64,000 bases of DNA from CAYMEK01 sp964389305 (GTDB lineage: Bacteria > Spirochaetota > Spirochaetia > SZUA-6 > DRHE01). Within the stretch, counting starts at the first letter, position 1; each line of letters begins with the position of its first letter. The stretch lies in the NCBI GenBank assembly GCA_964389305.1, contig CAYMEK010000014.1, positions 10,790 through 74,789 on the forward strand. Direction: 5' to 3'. Of this stretch, positions 1 through 7,976 are shown in pieces. The notes beneath the pieces are model-generated. The model was not told the DNA's origin and did not search any database. It saw only the letters and a list, made by a program, of their open reading frames with translations. A program made the position numbers and the translations under genes.

Positions 1-243
1 TGGCCCAAGATCGTCAAAGCCTGCACGCTGTTCGTCTCGGATCCCGCGGTACGGGGTACGCTGTCGGCAGACAAAGCCGGGGAATGCCTGCGGGCCCTGG
101 CCTGGACGAGCTACCGGGAGCGCCGGGCGGTGGACCTCGGGGTGGAGCACGTTGGCGAGCTGAGCGACCTCGCGGTGACCGCCCTGGGCTACGAGGAGCA
201 GCTGCTGCACCTGAGCGCCTTTCCTCGACAGGACGGCCCGTAG
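1..243 (+). CDS. C-terminal end of an unrecognised protein (partial)
   Basis: An open frame runs from the first base of the window to a TAG at 241-243. It gives the last 80 residues of a protein whose start lies outside. The piece is rich in Leu, Ala, Arg and Glu, looks soluble and probably helical, and ends in LSAFPRQDGP. I recognise no family. It lies 49 bases upstream of the histidine kinase on the same strand, so the two could be co-transcribed. An opposite-strand frame covers the same bases but has no recognisable protein character. Confidence 0.55.
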   Translation, partial: WPKIVKACTLFVSDPAVRGTLSADKAGECLRALAWTSYRERRAVDLGVEHVGELSDLAVTALGYEEQLLHLSAFPRQDGP

Positions 244-292
244 GGGTTTCCTGCAGCTTGCCAAAACTGACCAGGGGTGTGAAGATGACAGC

Positions 293-2170
293 GTGATGAA
301 GCGCTTTCCCCTCATCCGGCACCTTGGCTGGATCTTCATTCTGGCCGTGGTCGTTCCCGGTATCCTGCTGGCTGTGATCGCCGTGCGATCGATCAAGCGG
401 GAGGAGGCCTACATCGAAAAGCAGCTCCAGGGGACCCTGCTCGCCGAGGTCACCTACCTGGTTTCCCTGGTGGACGCGGAGCTCAGCGGGATCGAGAAGG
501 AGCTGGCCGGCTTGGCCCCTGACAGCGCCTCCGGCGACCCGCAAGACCTGCTGGAGGAATGGCGCCTCGCCTGCCCCCTGGTGGGCTCTCCCTTCCTCCT
601 CTCGGCCCGTTTCGAAATTCTCTGGCCCCGCCCCGAGGGCTCGCTGAGCGAGGAGCAGCGGTCCTTCCTGCGCTTGAACAGCGAATTCCTGAGCAACCGG
701 CTCAAGGTCCCGGTTTTCGAAAACATCGCCCTAGCCTACCAGGACCAGGTCGTGAGCGGGAAAAGCGATAAGGGGGAAGAAAAAGTGAAGGGGGCGGAGC
801 TCCAGCAGGTTATCAGCAGCTTCGAGATGAGCCGCGACGTTCAGGAAAAGGTGTACCGGCAGGCCCGCGAAAAAGGGCAGAGTCCCGAACCGAGAACGGT
901 CGTGCCCTCGGCGAACCTGCCCGGGCTGCAGGAACAGCCGCCGCCTTCCATCTTCATTTCCACGGAGCTGCGCCTGGCCGACATCACCGCCGGAGGCGAT
1001 CTCGGATTGGTTCCCCGCTTCTTCGAAGATCAGCTGGCCCTGCTGTTCTGGAAGAAGCTGAACGACGGGAGCATCCTGGGCTGCCTGCTGGCCGACGAGG
1101 TGCTGAAGGAGAGGCTGGTTGCCCTCCTGCCCGAAGTGTACACACCGGTGCGTATACTGACGCTCCTCGACGAGCAGGGGAGTCCCTTGATTGCGCCACA
1201 GGAGCAGACCCTCCGGGACTACCGCCGTCCCTTCGTGGCCAGGGAGCTGAGCGCCCTGCTGCCCCGCTGGGAGGCGGCCGCCTACCTGACCGACCCGCAG
1301 ATCGTTTCCTCCCGGGCAGGCCGGGTGGTCACAATTCTCTGGGTATTGATCTCGATCCTTTTCGTCTCCATTCTGGCCGGCGGCACCCTGGTGCTCAAGA
1401 CCGTCAGAGCGGAGGTATCCCTAGCCCGGCAAAAGACGCTCTTCGTGACCAATGTCTCCCACGAGCTGAAAACCCCGTTGACCTCCATCCGCATGTTCGC
1501 CGAGATGCTGCGAGGGGGCAGGCAGCGAAGTGCGAAGAAGAGCCGGGAGTACCTGACGCTGATGGTGGAGGAGGCGCAGAGACTGACCCGCCTGATCAAT
1601 AATGTGCTTGATTTTTCGGCGATGGAGCGGGGCGAGAAGCGCTACGATCCGCAAGTTCTAGACGCCGCCGAGCTATGTAGAGAGCTGGTGGCGAGCCAGC
1701 GTCCGCGCTATAAGCAAAGCGGCTTCAGCTTGAAGCTGCGCTGCTCGTTCCCGGCAGAGGAAGCTGTGGACGGAGCCGAGCGCGCTCCCGAAAAAAAGTC
1801 CGCGGCCGGGCTGCCGGTGCGAGCCGACCGGGAGGCTCTCCGTCAGGCTCTCATGAATCTGCTCTCCAATGCCGAGAAGTACTCGGCCGGGGGTAAGGTT
1901 GTGGAGGTGGCGCTGCAGACGTCCGGCCCGTGGCTTGCAATCGACATCATGGACCGGGGCCGGGGGATCGCGCCTTCCGAGGCGAAGCACATCTTCAAGG
2001 AGTTCTATCGGGGCGATGAGTCGGTGACCGCCGGCGTACGGGGCAGCGGGCTGGGCCTGGCCATCAGCCGCCGCATCCTGCGCGATCAGGGCGGGGATAT
2101 CGAGTATATGCCCCGGGAAGGGGGCGGCAGCATCTTCAGGGTGCGGCTGCCTCTGGTGGAGGAGCCGTGA
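293..2170 (+). CDS. Membrane sensor histidine kinase
   Basis: This is the sensor of a two-component system. It should autophosphorylate on His and pass the phosphate to the response regulator just downstream. Visible parts are a first membrane segment at about residues 12-31, an extracytoplasmic sensor region of about 310 residues with no family I recognise, and a second membrane segment near 350-372. A HisKA domain follows, with phospho-acceptor His390 in NVSHELKTPLTSIR. The HATPase domain has an N box (NLLSNAEKYS), a G1 box (DRGRGIAP) and a G2 box (GSGLGLAISRRI). Start is GTG 293 or ATG 296. The stop overlaps the start of the regulator (TGATG), which implies translational coupling. The signal sensed cannot be read from the sequence. 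Confidence 0.93.
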   Translation: MMKRFPLIRHLGWIFILAVVVPGILLAVIAVRSIKREEAYIEKQLQGTLLAEVTYLVSLVDAELSGIEKELAGLAPDSASGDPQDLLEEWRLACPLVGSPFLLSARFEILWPRPEGSLSEEQRSFLRLNSEFLSNRLKVPVFENIALAYQDQVVSGKSDKGEEKVKGAELQQVISSFEMSRDVQEKVYRQAREKGQSPEPRTVVPSANLPGLQEQPPPSIFISTELRLADITAGGDLGLVPRFFEDQLALLFWKKLNDGSILGCLLADEVLKERLVALLPEVYTPVRILTLLDEQGSPLIAPQEQTLRDYRRPFVARELSALLPRWEAAAYLTDPQIVSSRAGRVVTILWVLISILFVSILAGGTLVLKTVRAEVSLARQKTLFVTNVSHELKTPLTSIRMFAEMLRGGRQRSAKKSREYLTLMVEEAQRLTRLINNVLDFSAMERGEKRYDPQVLDAAELCRELVASQRPRYKQSGFSLKLRCSFPAEEAVDGAERAPEKKSAAGLPVRADREALRQALMNLLSNAEKYSAGGKVVEVALQTSGPWLAIDIMDRGRGIAPSEAKHIFKEFYRGDESVTAGVRGSGLGLAISRRILRDQGGDIEYMPREGGGSIFRVRLPLVEEP

Positions 2171-2874
2171 TGGCGGAAACGATCCTGGTCGTCGAAGACG
2201 ATCCGGCCATCCTGCTCGGACTGGAAGACCTGCTGGCCGGCGAAGGGTATGCGGTCTCCAGCGCCCGCGACGGCCGGCAGGCCCTCGAGCTGTACCGGCG
2301 GGAAAGGCCTGATCTGGTTCTGCTGGACATCATGCTTCCGGAAATCAGCGGCTATGAGGTGTGCCGGAGGATCCGGAAAGAGGACGCCGAAACCCCGATC
2401 CTGATGCTCACCGCCAAGGGACAGGAGGCGGACAAGGTGGCCGGTCTGGAGCTGGGCGCCGATGACTATATCGTCAAACCCTTCGGAGTAAGCGAGCTGC
2501 TGGCCCGGATCCGGGCCAGCCTGCGCCGCTGCCGGTATGGGGCGGCCGGAAGCGGCCAGCCGCTGGCCTTCGCAGAGGTGTTGATCGATCCCAGGAAGCT
2601 GGAGGGAAGCCGCGACGGGGTGAGCTTCAGCCTGAGCGTTCGCGAGCTCGCCCTCCTGAGGTTTTTCGCCGGCCGGCCCGGGGAGGTCCTGGACCGCTTC
2701 ACCATCCTGGAAGAGGTCTGGGGCCTGCGCTACCGGGGCACCACCCGCACCTTGGATCAGCACGTCGCCAAGCTGCGCAAGAAGATCGAACGCGATCCCG
2801 CCCATCCGCAACACATCCTGACGGTGCACGGAGTGGGCTACCGCTTTGTTCCGGGCGTCGAGGGGCTGCCTTGA
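2167..2874 (+). CDS. OmpR/PhoB-family response regulator
   Basis: A DNA-binding response regulator of about 235 residues, the usual length. The receiver domain (about 1-120) has the acidic pair in VVEDD, phospho-acceptor Asp54 in LVLLDIMLP counted from the GTG at 2167, the Thr of LMLTAKG and the Lys of DDYIVKPF. The C-terminal winged-helix domain shows the typical ending RTLDQHVAKLRKKIE and TVHGVGYRF. The start overlaps the end of the kinase gene (GTG 2167 or ATG 2170), and its own stop overlaps the next start (TTG 2871), so three genes are translationally linked. It is the obvious partner of the upstream kinase. Its targets are unknown. Confidence 0.95.
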   Translation: MMAETILVVEDDPAILLGLEDLLAGEGYAVSSARDGRQALELYRRERPDLVLLDIMLPEISGYEVCRRIRKEDAETPILMLTAKGQEADKVAGLELGADDYIVKPFGVSELLARIRASLRRCRYGAAGSGQPLAFAEVLIDPRKLEGSRDGVSFSLSVRELALLRFFAGRPGEVLDRFTILEEVWGLRYRGTTRTLDQHVAKLRKKIERDPAHPQHILTVHGVGYRFVPGVEGLP

Positions 2875-3299
2875 TCCGGATTACACCCGATATCGCCATA
2901 GACGAGAGGGAGCTTCACTTCGACTTCATTCGATCCTCCGGTCCCGGGGGGCAGAAGGTGAACAAAGCCTCTTCGGCGGTACAGCTTCGTTTCGATGCCG
3001 CCCGCTGCCCGGGCCTGCCGGAGGAGGTGCGACGGCGCCTGATTCCTCTGGCCGGGCGGCGGATGAGCGATCAGGGAGTGCTGGTCATCGAAGCCAGGCG
3101 CTTCCGCTCCCAGGATCGCAACCGCCAGGATGCCGTGAGGCGGCTTGTCGCCCTGGTCCGCGACGCCGCCCGCCGGCCGAAGAGCCGGCGTCCCACCAAA
3201 CCGAGCGCCGCGGCCAGGCAGCGCAGAGTGGAGGAGAAAAAGCGGCGCTCCTGGCTGAAGCGTAGCCGCAGTCGGCCCGAGCAGCTTGACGAGAGCTGA
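2871..3299 (+). CDS. arfB: ArfB/YaeJ-type peptidyl-tRNA hydrolase (ribosome rescue)
   Basis: A stand-alone class I release-factor domain of 142 residues that should hydrolyse peptidyl-tRNA on stalled ribosomes. The catalytic GGQ loop is visible as SSGPGGQKVNKASSAVQLRF near residues 24-43. The C-terminus is a long basic tail rich in Arg and Lys (RRPTKPSAAARQRR and following), which in ArfB proteins enters the empty mRNA channel. It has no codon-recognition domain, as expected for this family. The TTG start overlaps the TGA of the response regulator. Placement behind a two-component system is unusual but the overlap suggests a shared transcript. Confidence 0.9.
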   Translation: MIRITPDIAIDERELHFDFIRSSGPGGQKVNKASSAVQLRFDAARCPGLPEEVRRRLIPLAGRRMSDQGVLVIEARRFRSQDRNRQDAVRRLVALVRDAARRPKSRRPTKPSAAARQRRVEEKKRRSWLKRSRSRPEQLDES

Positions 3300-3369
3300 T
3301 CCGGCCCGAGAACCGTATCGACAGTCTTTTTGTGAACACAGAACAGCTTGCAGCTGATAAGTTTTATGC

Positions 3370-3398
3370 TTGACAGAATAGAAGTGGTCACTTGATAG
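3370..3398 (+). promoter_or_regulatory. Possible sigma-70 promoter for the 3437 gene
   Basis: A consensus TTGACA lies at 3370-3375, followed after 17 bases by a poor -10 (TGATAG, 3393-3398). This region is markedly more AT-rich than the flanking operons. It is about 40 bases upstream of the ATG at 3437. The -35 is convincing; the -10 is weak. Confidence 0.35.
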
Positions 3399-3436
3399 TA
3401 TTAGCAACTAAGAATAAGGACTCGTAGAACGAGCAC

Positions 3437-4066
3437 ATGAAAAAAATCCTCTTGTTAGCTGCATTGCTTGGTGTGGGAATATTTCCCCCTCTTCATGCCG
3501 GAGAAAGAAAAGGTTTGTTTATGAGCGTGGGTCTGGGAGCCGGGCTTACGAGTGTTTTCTCTGAAACCTTGTCCGGCGACCAGACAATGACGAGATTGGG
3601 ACCTGCTTTAAGTTTCAGGTGGGGTTATGCTCCAACCCAGCGGCTTCAAATCAGCATGGGCTTCACCGGTTCGATGTTCCAGCCCGACAGATTCAAAGAC
3701 CTCTGGAAAAGGGAATATGCACCCCTGTTTCCGATTTTTGTTCCTATCAATTTCACCAGATCCTCCCATACAATGTTCGAGCTGCTGGGAGCCAGGTATT
3801 ACTTCAGTGCGGCTTCACCCAGCTTCATGGTCGGAGGGGGGATAGGAGTATCGGCCTATTACGAACCGTTCTGGGATGAGACCGGGGGAGGAATCGGTTT
3901 TTGGGTAGAGGGAGGATACGAGTTCGCCAAGCATTTTTCTGCGAAACTGATGCTGTTCGGCGGGCGGGTGAAGAACGAGGAGTATGACAGCGCAACAGGG
4001 AAGGATACACTGTTACATTCCACAGGATTGTCAACGGTTCTATCTCTTGAATACTGCCTGTACTGA
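3437..4066 (+). CDS. Small secreted outer-membrane-type protein, function unknown
   Basis: A 209-residue protein with a clear signal peptide (MKKILLLAALLGVGIFPPLH, cleavage probably at HAG near residue 22). The mature part has alternating hydrophobic and polar residues, many aromatics and Gly (for example GLGAGLTSVF, FMVGGGIGVSAYYEPF, GFWVEGGYEF) and ends in an aromatic-terminated strand (LSLEYCLY). This resembles a small OmpA- or OmpW-like eight-stranded barrel, but no family is recognised. Base composition is lower in GC than the flanking genes. The radical SAM stub follows after only 3 bases. Confidence 0.7.
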   Translation: MKKILLLAALLGVGIFPPLHAGERKGLFMSVGLGAGLTSVFSETLSGDQTMTRLGPALSFRWGYAPTQRLQISMGFTGSMFQPDRFKDLWKREYAPLFPIFVPINFTRSSHTMFELLGARYYFSAASPSFMVGGGIGVSAYYEPFWDETGGGIGFWVEGGYEFAKHFSAKLMLFGGRVKNEEYDSATGKDTLLHSTGLSTVLSLEYCLY

Positions 4067-4069
4067 GCG

Positions 4070-4246
4070 ATGAGTTTTCCACGACGGGTATCGTTCACCA
4101 TTACGAATGTGTGTAATCTCAGGTGCAAGATGTGCGGCCAGTGGAGCGAGAGCGGTTACATCCGCAATTTGAGACCCGGGAGTGCCGGAATGCGGCTGAA
4201 CGATTGGAAGCGTGTCGTGGACGAAGTATATGTCGGCTCCGCGTAA
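4070..4246 (+). pseudogene. Truncated radical SAM protein (N-terminal stub)
   Basis: The 58-codon frame begins with a textbook radical SAM start: a beta strand (VSFTITNVCN) leading into the CxxxCxxC cluster motif CNLRCKMC, then GQWSESGYIRNL and a DWKRVVDEV helix. Normal family members are roughly 300-400 residues, so about 80 percent of the protein is missing. The frame ends in TAA only 31 bases before the converging stop of echF. The Cys motif is intact, but a 58-residue fragment cannot form the barrel. It looks like a remnant truncated at a recombination or deletion junction. It starts 3 bases after the stop of the preceding gene, so the two may once have been an operon. Confidence 0.75.
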
Positions 4247-4276
4247 TGCGGACGGGAGTCTCGAGGCGGGATCGAT

Positions 4277-4663
4277 CTAGGCAGGACTATCCGCGTCGCC
4301 CGGGTTGTCTTTGGGAGCGGTGTTTTCCTGCTGCCGGTAGCTGTCCTCGTGCCGCTCAACGGCCGGCCTGGAGTACTCCCGGGCCATGGAAAGGCAGTGT
4401 ACCGGGCACACCTCCACGCAGGCGTTGCAGGTGATGCAGTAAAGGCGGTCGATCGCCCACCTCTTCTGCTCTTTAGTGACGGTGATCGCCTTGGGCGGGC
4501 AACGCCGCTGGCATAGCCCGCAGAAGATGCACTTCTGGATCTCGATGGCGATCCTGCCGCGGGTGTTCTCATAGGGTTCCCTGGATACCCGGGGGTACAT
4601 CCGGGTGGCCGGCCCCCGCACCAGGTTCCCGCTGATGGTCCTGCTCATGCGAAACAACGACAT
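4277..4663 (-). CDS. echF: Ech-type hydrogenase ferredoxin subunit (2x[4Fe-4S], NuoI-like)
   Basis: An electron-transfer subunit with two [4Fe-4S] motifs: C45xxC48xxC51xxxC55-P and C76xxC79xxC82xxxC86-P. This is the pattern of NuoI, EchF and HycF. It should carry electrons between soluble ferredoxin and the EchC cluster on the cytoplasmic side. The first 40 residues are basic with no membrane segment. A hydrophilic tail follows the second cluster. It is the last gene of the operon, 17 bases after echE. Placement next to a NiFe-site large subunit marks it as hydrogenase rather than complex I. Confidence 0.9.
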   Translation of the reverse strand: MSLFRMSRTISGNLVRGPATRMYPRVSREPYENTRGRIAIEIQKCIFCGLCQRRCPPKAITVTKEQKRWAIDRLYCITCNACVEVCPVHCLSMAREYSRPAVERHEDSYRQQENTAPKDNPGDADSPA

Positions 4664-4680
4664 CCGCTACCTTACCTCTA

Positions 4681-5760
4681 CTATCTCTCCGCGCAGCTGA
4701 TGCAGGGGTCGATGGTCAGCACCACCACCGGCACGTCGGCGACCTGACAGCCTTTGAGCATCGCCAGGAGCGGCGCCAGATTGGCGAAGGTAGGGGTCCT
4801 GACGCGCAGGCGCTCCAGCTTCTTCGTGCCGTTGGCCCGGAGGTGATAGACCACCTCCCCCCTGGGCTGTTCGGTTCTCTCGAAGACCTCGCCGTTGGGC
4901 CTTCCCTTCGCTTCAGTTTCCACGGGACCGGCGGGGATTCCCGATATGGCCTCCCGGATGAGCCGCAGGGATTGCTGCACCTCCCGGATGCGTACCAGGC
5001 AGCGCGCGTAGCAGTCTCCCGACCTCTCGGTAACCGGCTCGAACGCGAGGCGGGCGAAAGCCGCATAGCCGAGCTGGCGCATGTCCGCGGCCACCCCGCT
5101 GGCCCGCAGGGTGGGGCCCACAGCCCCCAGGGCATAGGCTTCCTCGGAGCTGAGTACCCCGAGTCCCACCAGACGATGCCTGACCGAGTAATCCCGGATG
5201 AACACGGCAGTCACGTCGCGGATCAGCCCTGCGAGGGACTCCAGGCGGTCGGAGATCTCTTGCAGCTTCTCGTCGCTGACCTGCTTGCGTACTCCGCCGA
5301 TCTTGATTGCCCCGAAGATCACCCTGCCCCCGGCGGTTTCCTCGATGATGTCCAGGATCTTCTCGCGCAGGCGCCAGACGTGCATGAACAGGCTCTCGAA
5401 GCCCATGGCGTCCGCCATCAGCCCCAGCCAGAGCAGGTGACTGTGCACCCGGGAGAGCTCCGACCAGAACGTTCGCAGGTACAGGGCCCGCGGCGGCACC
5501 TCCACCTGCATGAGCCGCTCGATTCCCTGGCAGTAGGTCAGGCCGTGGATGAAGCTGCAGATGCCGCAGATACGCTCGGCGATGTGGGTGAACTCGGTGA
5601 ACTCGATCTTCTCCACCAGCTTTTCCAGGCCCCGGTGGATGAAGCCGATGGAGGGCACCGCCTCCACGACCGTCTCGTCCTCGACCACCAGGTCCAGGTG
5701 CAGCGGTTCGGGCAGCACCGGGTGCTGCGGCCCGAAGGGGATCACGGTCCGAATAGCCAC
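4681..5760 (-). CDS. echE: Group 4 [NiFe] hydrogenase large (catalytic) subunit, Ech type
   Basis: The catalytic subunit carrying the Ni-Fe active site. Both cysteine pairs are present: C65 and C68 in ERICGICS (L1) and C353 and C356 in DPCISCAER at the extreme C-terminus (L2). NuoD proteins lack these pairs, which separates this from the complex I gene at 27519. The ending right after L2 means there is no removable C-terminal extension visible, as in several Ech hydrogenases. Other features shared with the NuoD fold are FGPQHPVLPEPL, SIGFIHRGLEKL and LGVLSSEEAYALG. Length (359) is normal for EchE. The GTG start overlaps the stop of echD. No hyp maturation genes are in the window. Confidence 0.95.
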   Translation of the reverse strand: MAIRTVIPFGPQHPVLPEPLHLDLVVEDETVVEAVPSIGFIHRGLEKLVEKIEFTEFTHIAERICGICSFIHGLTYCQGIERLMQVEVPPRALYLRTFWSELSRVHSHLLWLGLMADAMGFESLFMHVWRLREKILDIIEETAGGRVIFGAIKIGGVRKQVSDEKLQEISDRLESLAGLIRDVTAVFIRDYSVRHRLVGLGVLSSEEAYALGAVGPTLRASGVAADMRQLGYAAFARLAFEPVTERSGDCYARCLVRIREVQQSLRLIREAISGIPAGPVETEAKGRPNGEVFERTEQPRGEVVYHLRANGTKKLERLRVRTPTFANLAPLLAMLKGCQVADVPVVVLTIDPCISCAER

Positions 5761-6203
5761 TATCCATGCTCCTTCTCGGAAGGGTTTGACGGAGCGGCGC
5801 CGTCCGTGGCGTCCGCCCGGGCTGCGCCAGCTCCTTCTCCCGCCGCTGCGGTCTCCACCGGCGGATTGTACGGGGTCTTGACCCTGGTTCGATAGAAGCT
5901 GCCCCGGTAGTCCGGATTCAATCCCTCGACCTCTACCCCGAACAGGTCGTGCAGCTCGTTTTCGTAGAGGGCGGCGCTGCCGTAGACGCCGCTGAGGCTC
6001 CGAATCCTGGGCAAGCCGGCGGGAAGGGTTACCCGCAAGGTGAGCAGAGAGAGGTCCTTGCCAAAACTGTAGTTGAGCTCGAAGCCCTCACCGCGCACGC
6101 AGTCGATCTGCACGAGTCGGTAGCCCTGCTGGCGCAGCGCCTGCACCCGCTCGACGAGCTGGCCGGCCTCGATCCCTCTTACTTCCTGGAGGTTGTTGTT
6201 CAT
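5760..6203 (-). CDS. echD: Ech hydrogenase subunit D (NuoC-like)
   Basis: A 147-residue homologue of the NuoC/30-kDa subunit. The core shows the family pattern of YSFGKDLSLLTLRVTLP, then SLSGVYGSAALYENELHDLFGVEVEGL, corresponding to the ExEhxDhFGI signature. It helps hold the small and large subunits together and has no cofactor. The last 35 residues are an Ala/Gly/Glu-rich tail not seen in typical EchD, probably disordered. Start ATG 6203 overlaps the echC stop and its own stop overlaps echE, so the chain is tightly coupled. Confidence 0.88.
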   Translation of the reverse strand: MNNNLQEVRGIEAGQLVERVQALRQQGYRLVQIDCVRGEGFELNYSFGKDLSLLTLRVTLPAGLPRIRSLSGVYGSAALYENELHDLFGVEVEGLNPDYRGSFYRTRVKTPYNPPVETAAAGEGAGAARADATDGAAPSNPSEKEHG

Positions 6204-7111
6204 CTCTTCTTCTCCAGACGCAGAGGTTCGCGTGACCGCCGCGGGCCCGGGGGCGCTTCAGGGGACACCGGGAGATACCCGCGGCGCCGGAAGTCCCCCA
6301 GGGTGCCCCGGCCGGCGTGGCGGAGCTCGAGGATGTAGCACCGGGCGTGGGGGAAGGCCTCCTCCACCCCTGCCAGGAGCCTGGCCCGGATGCCCCGGTG
6401 CCGGAACCGGAAATCCACCGACAGCCTGCTCAGCAGGCATTCCTGCCCGCTCCTGTCCGCTCGCACCGTCCCGAGGATCTCCGAGTCCACCGTGGCCTTA
6501 AGAAAGACGCCGCGGCTCAGCTGCTCGAGTATCTGCTCTACTGAGGGGCCGGCGGACAGCAGCGCGTAGTCGCCGTAGATCTCCGCCTCGTACCTGTTTT
6601 CGTGCAGCTCGAGCTCCAGGATGCGCTCCGCGTCTTCCTGGTCGGCCGGCCCCACCTGCAGCGCCGAGGGGAGCTGCCTGGCGACGCGCCGCCATTCACG
6701 GTGCTTGTACTCCAGCGCCTGCAGGGCCTGAAAGACTCCGTCGATGATGGCCTCCGGCCGGGCGGCGCAGCCCGGTACGTACACATCGACCGGGAGGAGC
6801 CGATCCACGCCGCCCATCAGGTTATAGCTGAAGCGGAAGAAGTTCCCGCAGGCGGCGCAGATACCCACCGCCACCACGGCCTTGGGCCAGGGCATCTGCT
6901 CGTAGATCGTACGCACCACGTCGCGGTTCTGCTCGTTTACTCCCCCGGTGATGAGCAGGATATCGGCGTGCTTGGGATTGCCGGTGTTGAGAATCCCGAA
7001 GCGTTCCAGGTCATACACGGGGGTCAGGCAGGCCAGCACTTCGATATCGCAGCCGTTGCAGCTCGAGGCGTCGTAGTGCAGTACCCAGGGCGAGCGTTTG
7101 AGAAAGGACAT
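6200..7111 (-). CDS. echC: Ech hydrogenase small subunit (NuoB-like) fused to a GNAT acetyltransferase-like domain
   Basis: Residues 1 to about 150 are a normal EchC/NuoB small subunit. It has the four cysteines for the proximal [4Fe-4S] cluster: C18 and C21 (SCNGCDIEVLACLTP), C85 or C88 (GICAACGN) and C115 (YVPGCAARPEAI). Related EchC proteins end near here. This one continues to 303 residues. About 159-283 reads as a GNAT N-acetyltransferase fold: ILELELHENRYEAEIYGDY, a GVFLKATVDSEILGTVRA strand pair, the motif A region LSVDFRFRHRGIRARLL, then EEAFPHARCYILELRH and LGDFRRRGYLPV. In motif A the second Gly of the usual RxxGxG is Arg (RHRGIR), so acetyl-CoA binding is uncertain. Frame is continuous, with no N run and no stop between the two halves. 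Confidence 0.9.
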   Translation of the reverse strand: MSFLKRSPWVLHYDASSCNGCDIEVLACLTPVYDLERFGILNTGNPKHADILLITGGVNEQNRDVVRTIYEQMPWPKAVVAVGICAACGNFFRFSYNLMGGVDRLLPVDVYVPGCAARPEAIIDGVFQALQALEYKHREWRRVARQLPSALQVGPADQEDAERILELELHENRYEAEIYGDYALLSAGPSVEQILEQLSRGVFLKATVDSEILGTVRADRSGQECLLSRLSVDFRFRHRGIRARLLAGVEEAFPHARCYILELRHAGRGTLGDFRRRGYLPVSPEAPPGPRRSREPLRLEKKR

Positions 7112-7115
7112 GGCG

Positions 7116-7976
7116 CTACCCCGCCGCCCTGATGAGGAACAGGACCACGATGTTGCCCAGAGAGACCGCCAGTGAGCCTATCCAGGAGCTGTTCAGCAGA
7201 AGACGCCACTTCACACGGGCGAAGACATTGTCCAGAAAAACCTCGGCGAAATAGACCGCCAGGGCAACCCCGACGCCGAGCAGAGGCAGGTGGGCGAAGA
7301 ACAGATAGATGAACCCCAGCAACAGCACCGTCTCGTACCAGTGGGCGACTTCGATCATGGCCAGCCCCGGACCGGCGAACTCGGTGGTGATGCCCTTGAC
7401 GAGCTCCTGATGGGCGTGGTGCGAGGTGGACAGGTCGAAGGGGGACTTCCTGAGCTTGATGGCCAGCACCAGGACGAAGCCGAGGAACACGCCGGGCAGG
7501 TAGTGAATGATAGGTACCTTCACGGCGGCGATCTCGGATACGTAGAAGCTGTGGGTGATCATATACAGCCCCACCGCGCTCAGGATGAGAGCCGGTTCGT
7601 AAGCCATGATCTGGATCATCTCCCGCTCGGCGCCCAGGTGGGAATAGGGCGAGGCGGTGCGGTAGGCGCCGACGATGAAGAAGATCTCGGCCAGCGTCAG
7701 GGCGAAGATCACCAGCAGGATGTCTTCGCCGGCAAAGAACAGCGCCCCCGTAAAGACGACGAGAATCAGGAAGAACAGGATGTAGAAGTTCTGGGACTTA
7801 TGAACGATCAGGTTCTCCTTCTGCAGCAGCTTGAGCACGTCGTAGAAGCTCTGCAGCACCGGGGGTCCCACCCGGCCCTGCAGCCGCGCCGTCAGGATGC
7901 GGTCCAAAGCGGCCAGCAAACCGCCGACGACAGGGGCGAGCAGCACGTACGCAGCGGCGGCGAGAATTCTCATCAT
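7116..7976 (-). CDS. echB: Ech hydrogenase membrane subunit B (NuoH-like)
   Basis: A 286-residue polytopic membrane protein homologous to NuoH/HycD/EchB. It connects the hydrophilic arm to the ion-translocating membrane arm. Diagnostic stretches are ILTARLQGRVGPPVLQSFYD with the conserved Arg-rich loop near the N-terminus, GAEREMIQIMAYEPALIL, and KSPFDLSTSHHAHQELVKG, the conserved cytoplasmic loop. About eight hydrophobic segments can be counted. The ATG at 7976 overlaps the stop of echA, and 4 bases separate its stop from echC. Confidence 0.93.
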   Translation of the reverse strand: MMRILAAAAYVLLAPVVGGLLAALDRILTARLQGRVGPPVLQSFYDVLKLLQKENLIVHKSQNFYILFFLILVVFTGALFFAGEDILLVIFALTLAEIFFIVGAYRTASPYSHLGAEREMIQIMAYEPALILSAVGLYMITHSFYVSEIAAVKVPIIHYLPGVFLGFVLVLAIKLRKSPFDLSTSHHAHQELVKGITTEFAGPGLAMIEVAHWYETVLLLGFIYLFFAHLPLLGVGVALAVYFAEVFLDNVFARVKWRLLLNSSWIGSLAVSLGNIVVLFLIRAAG

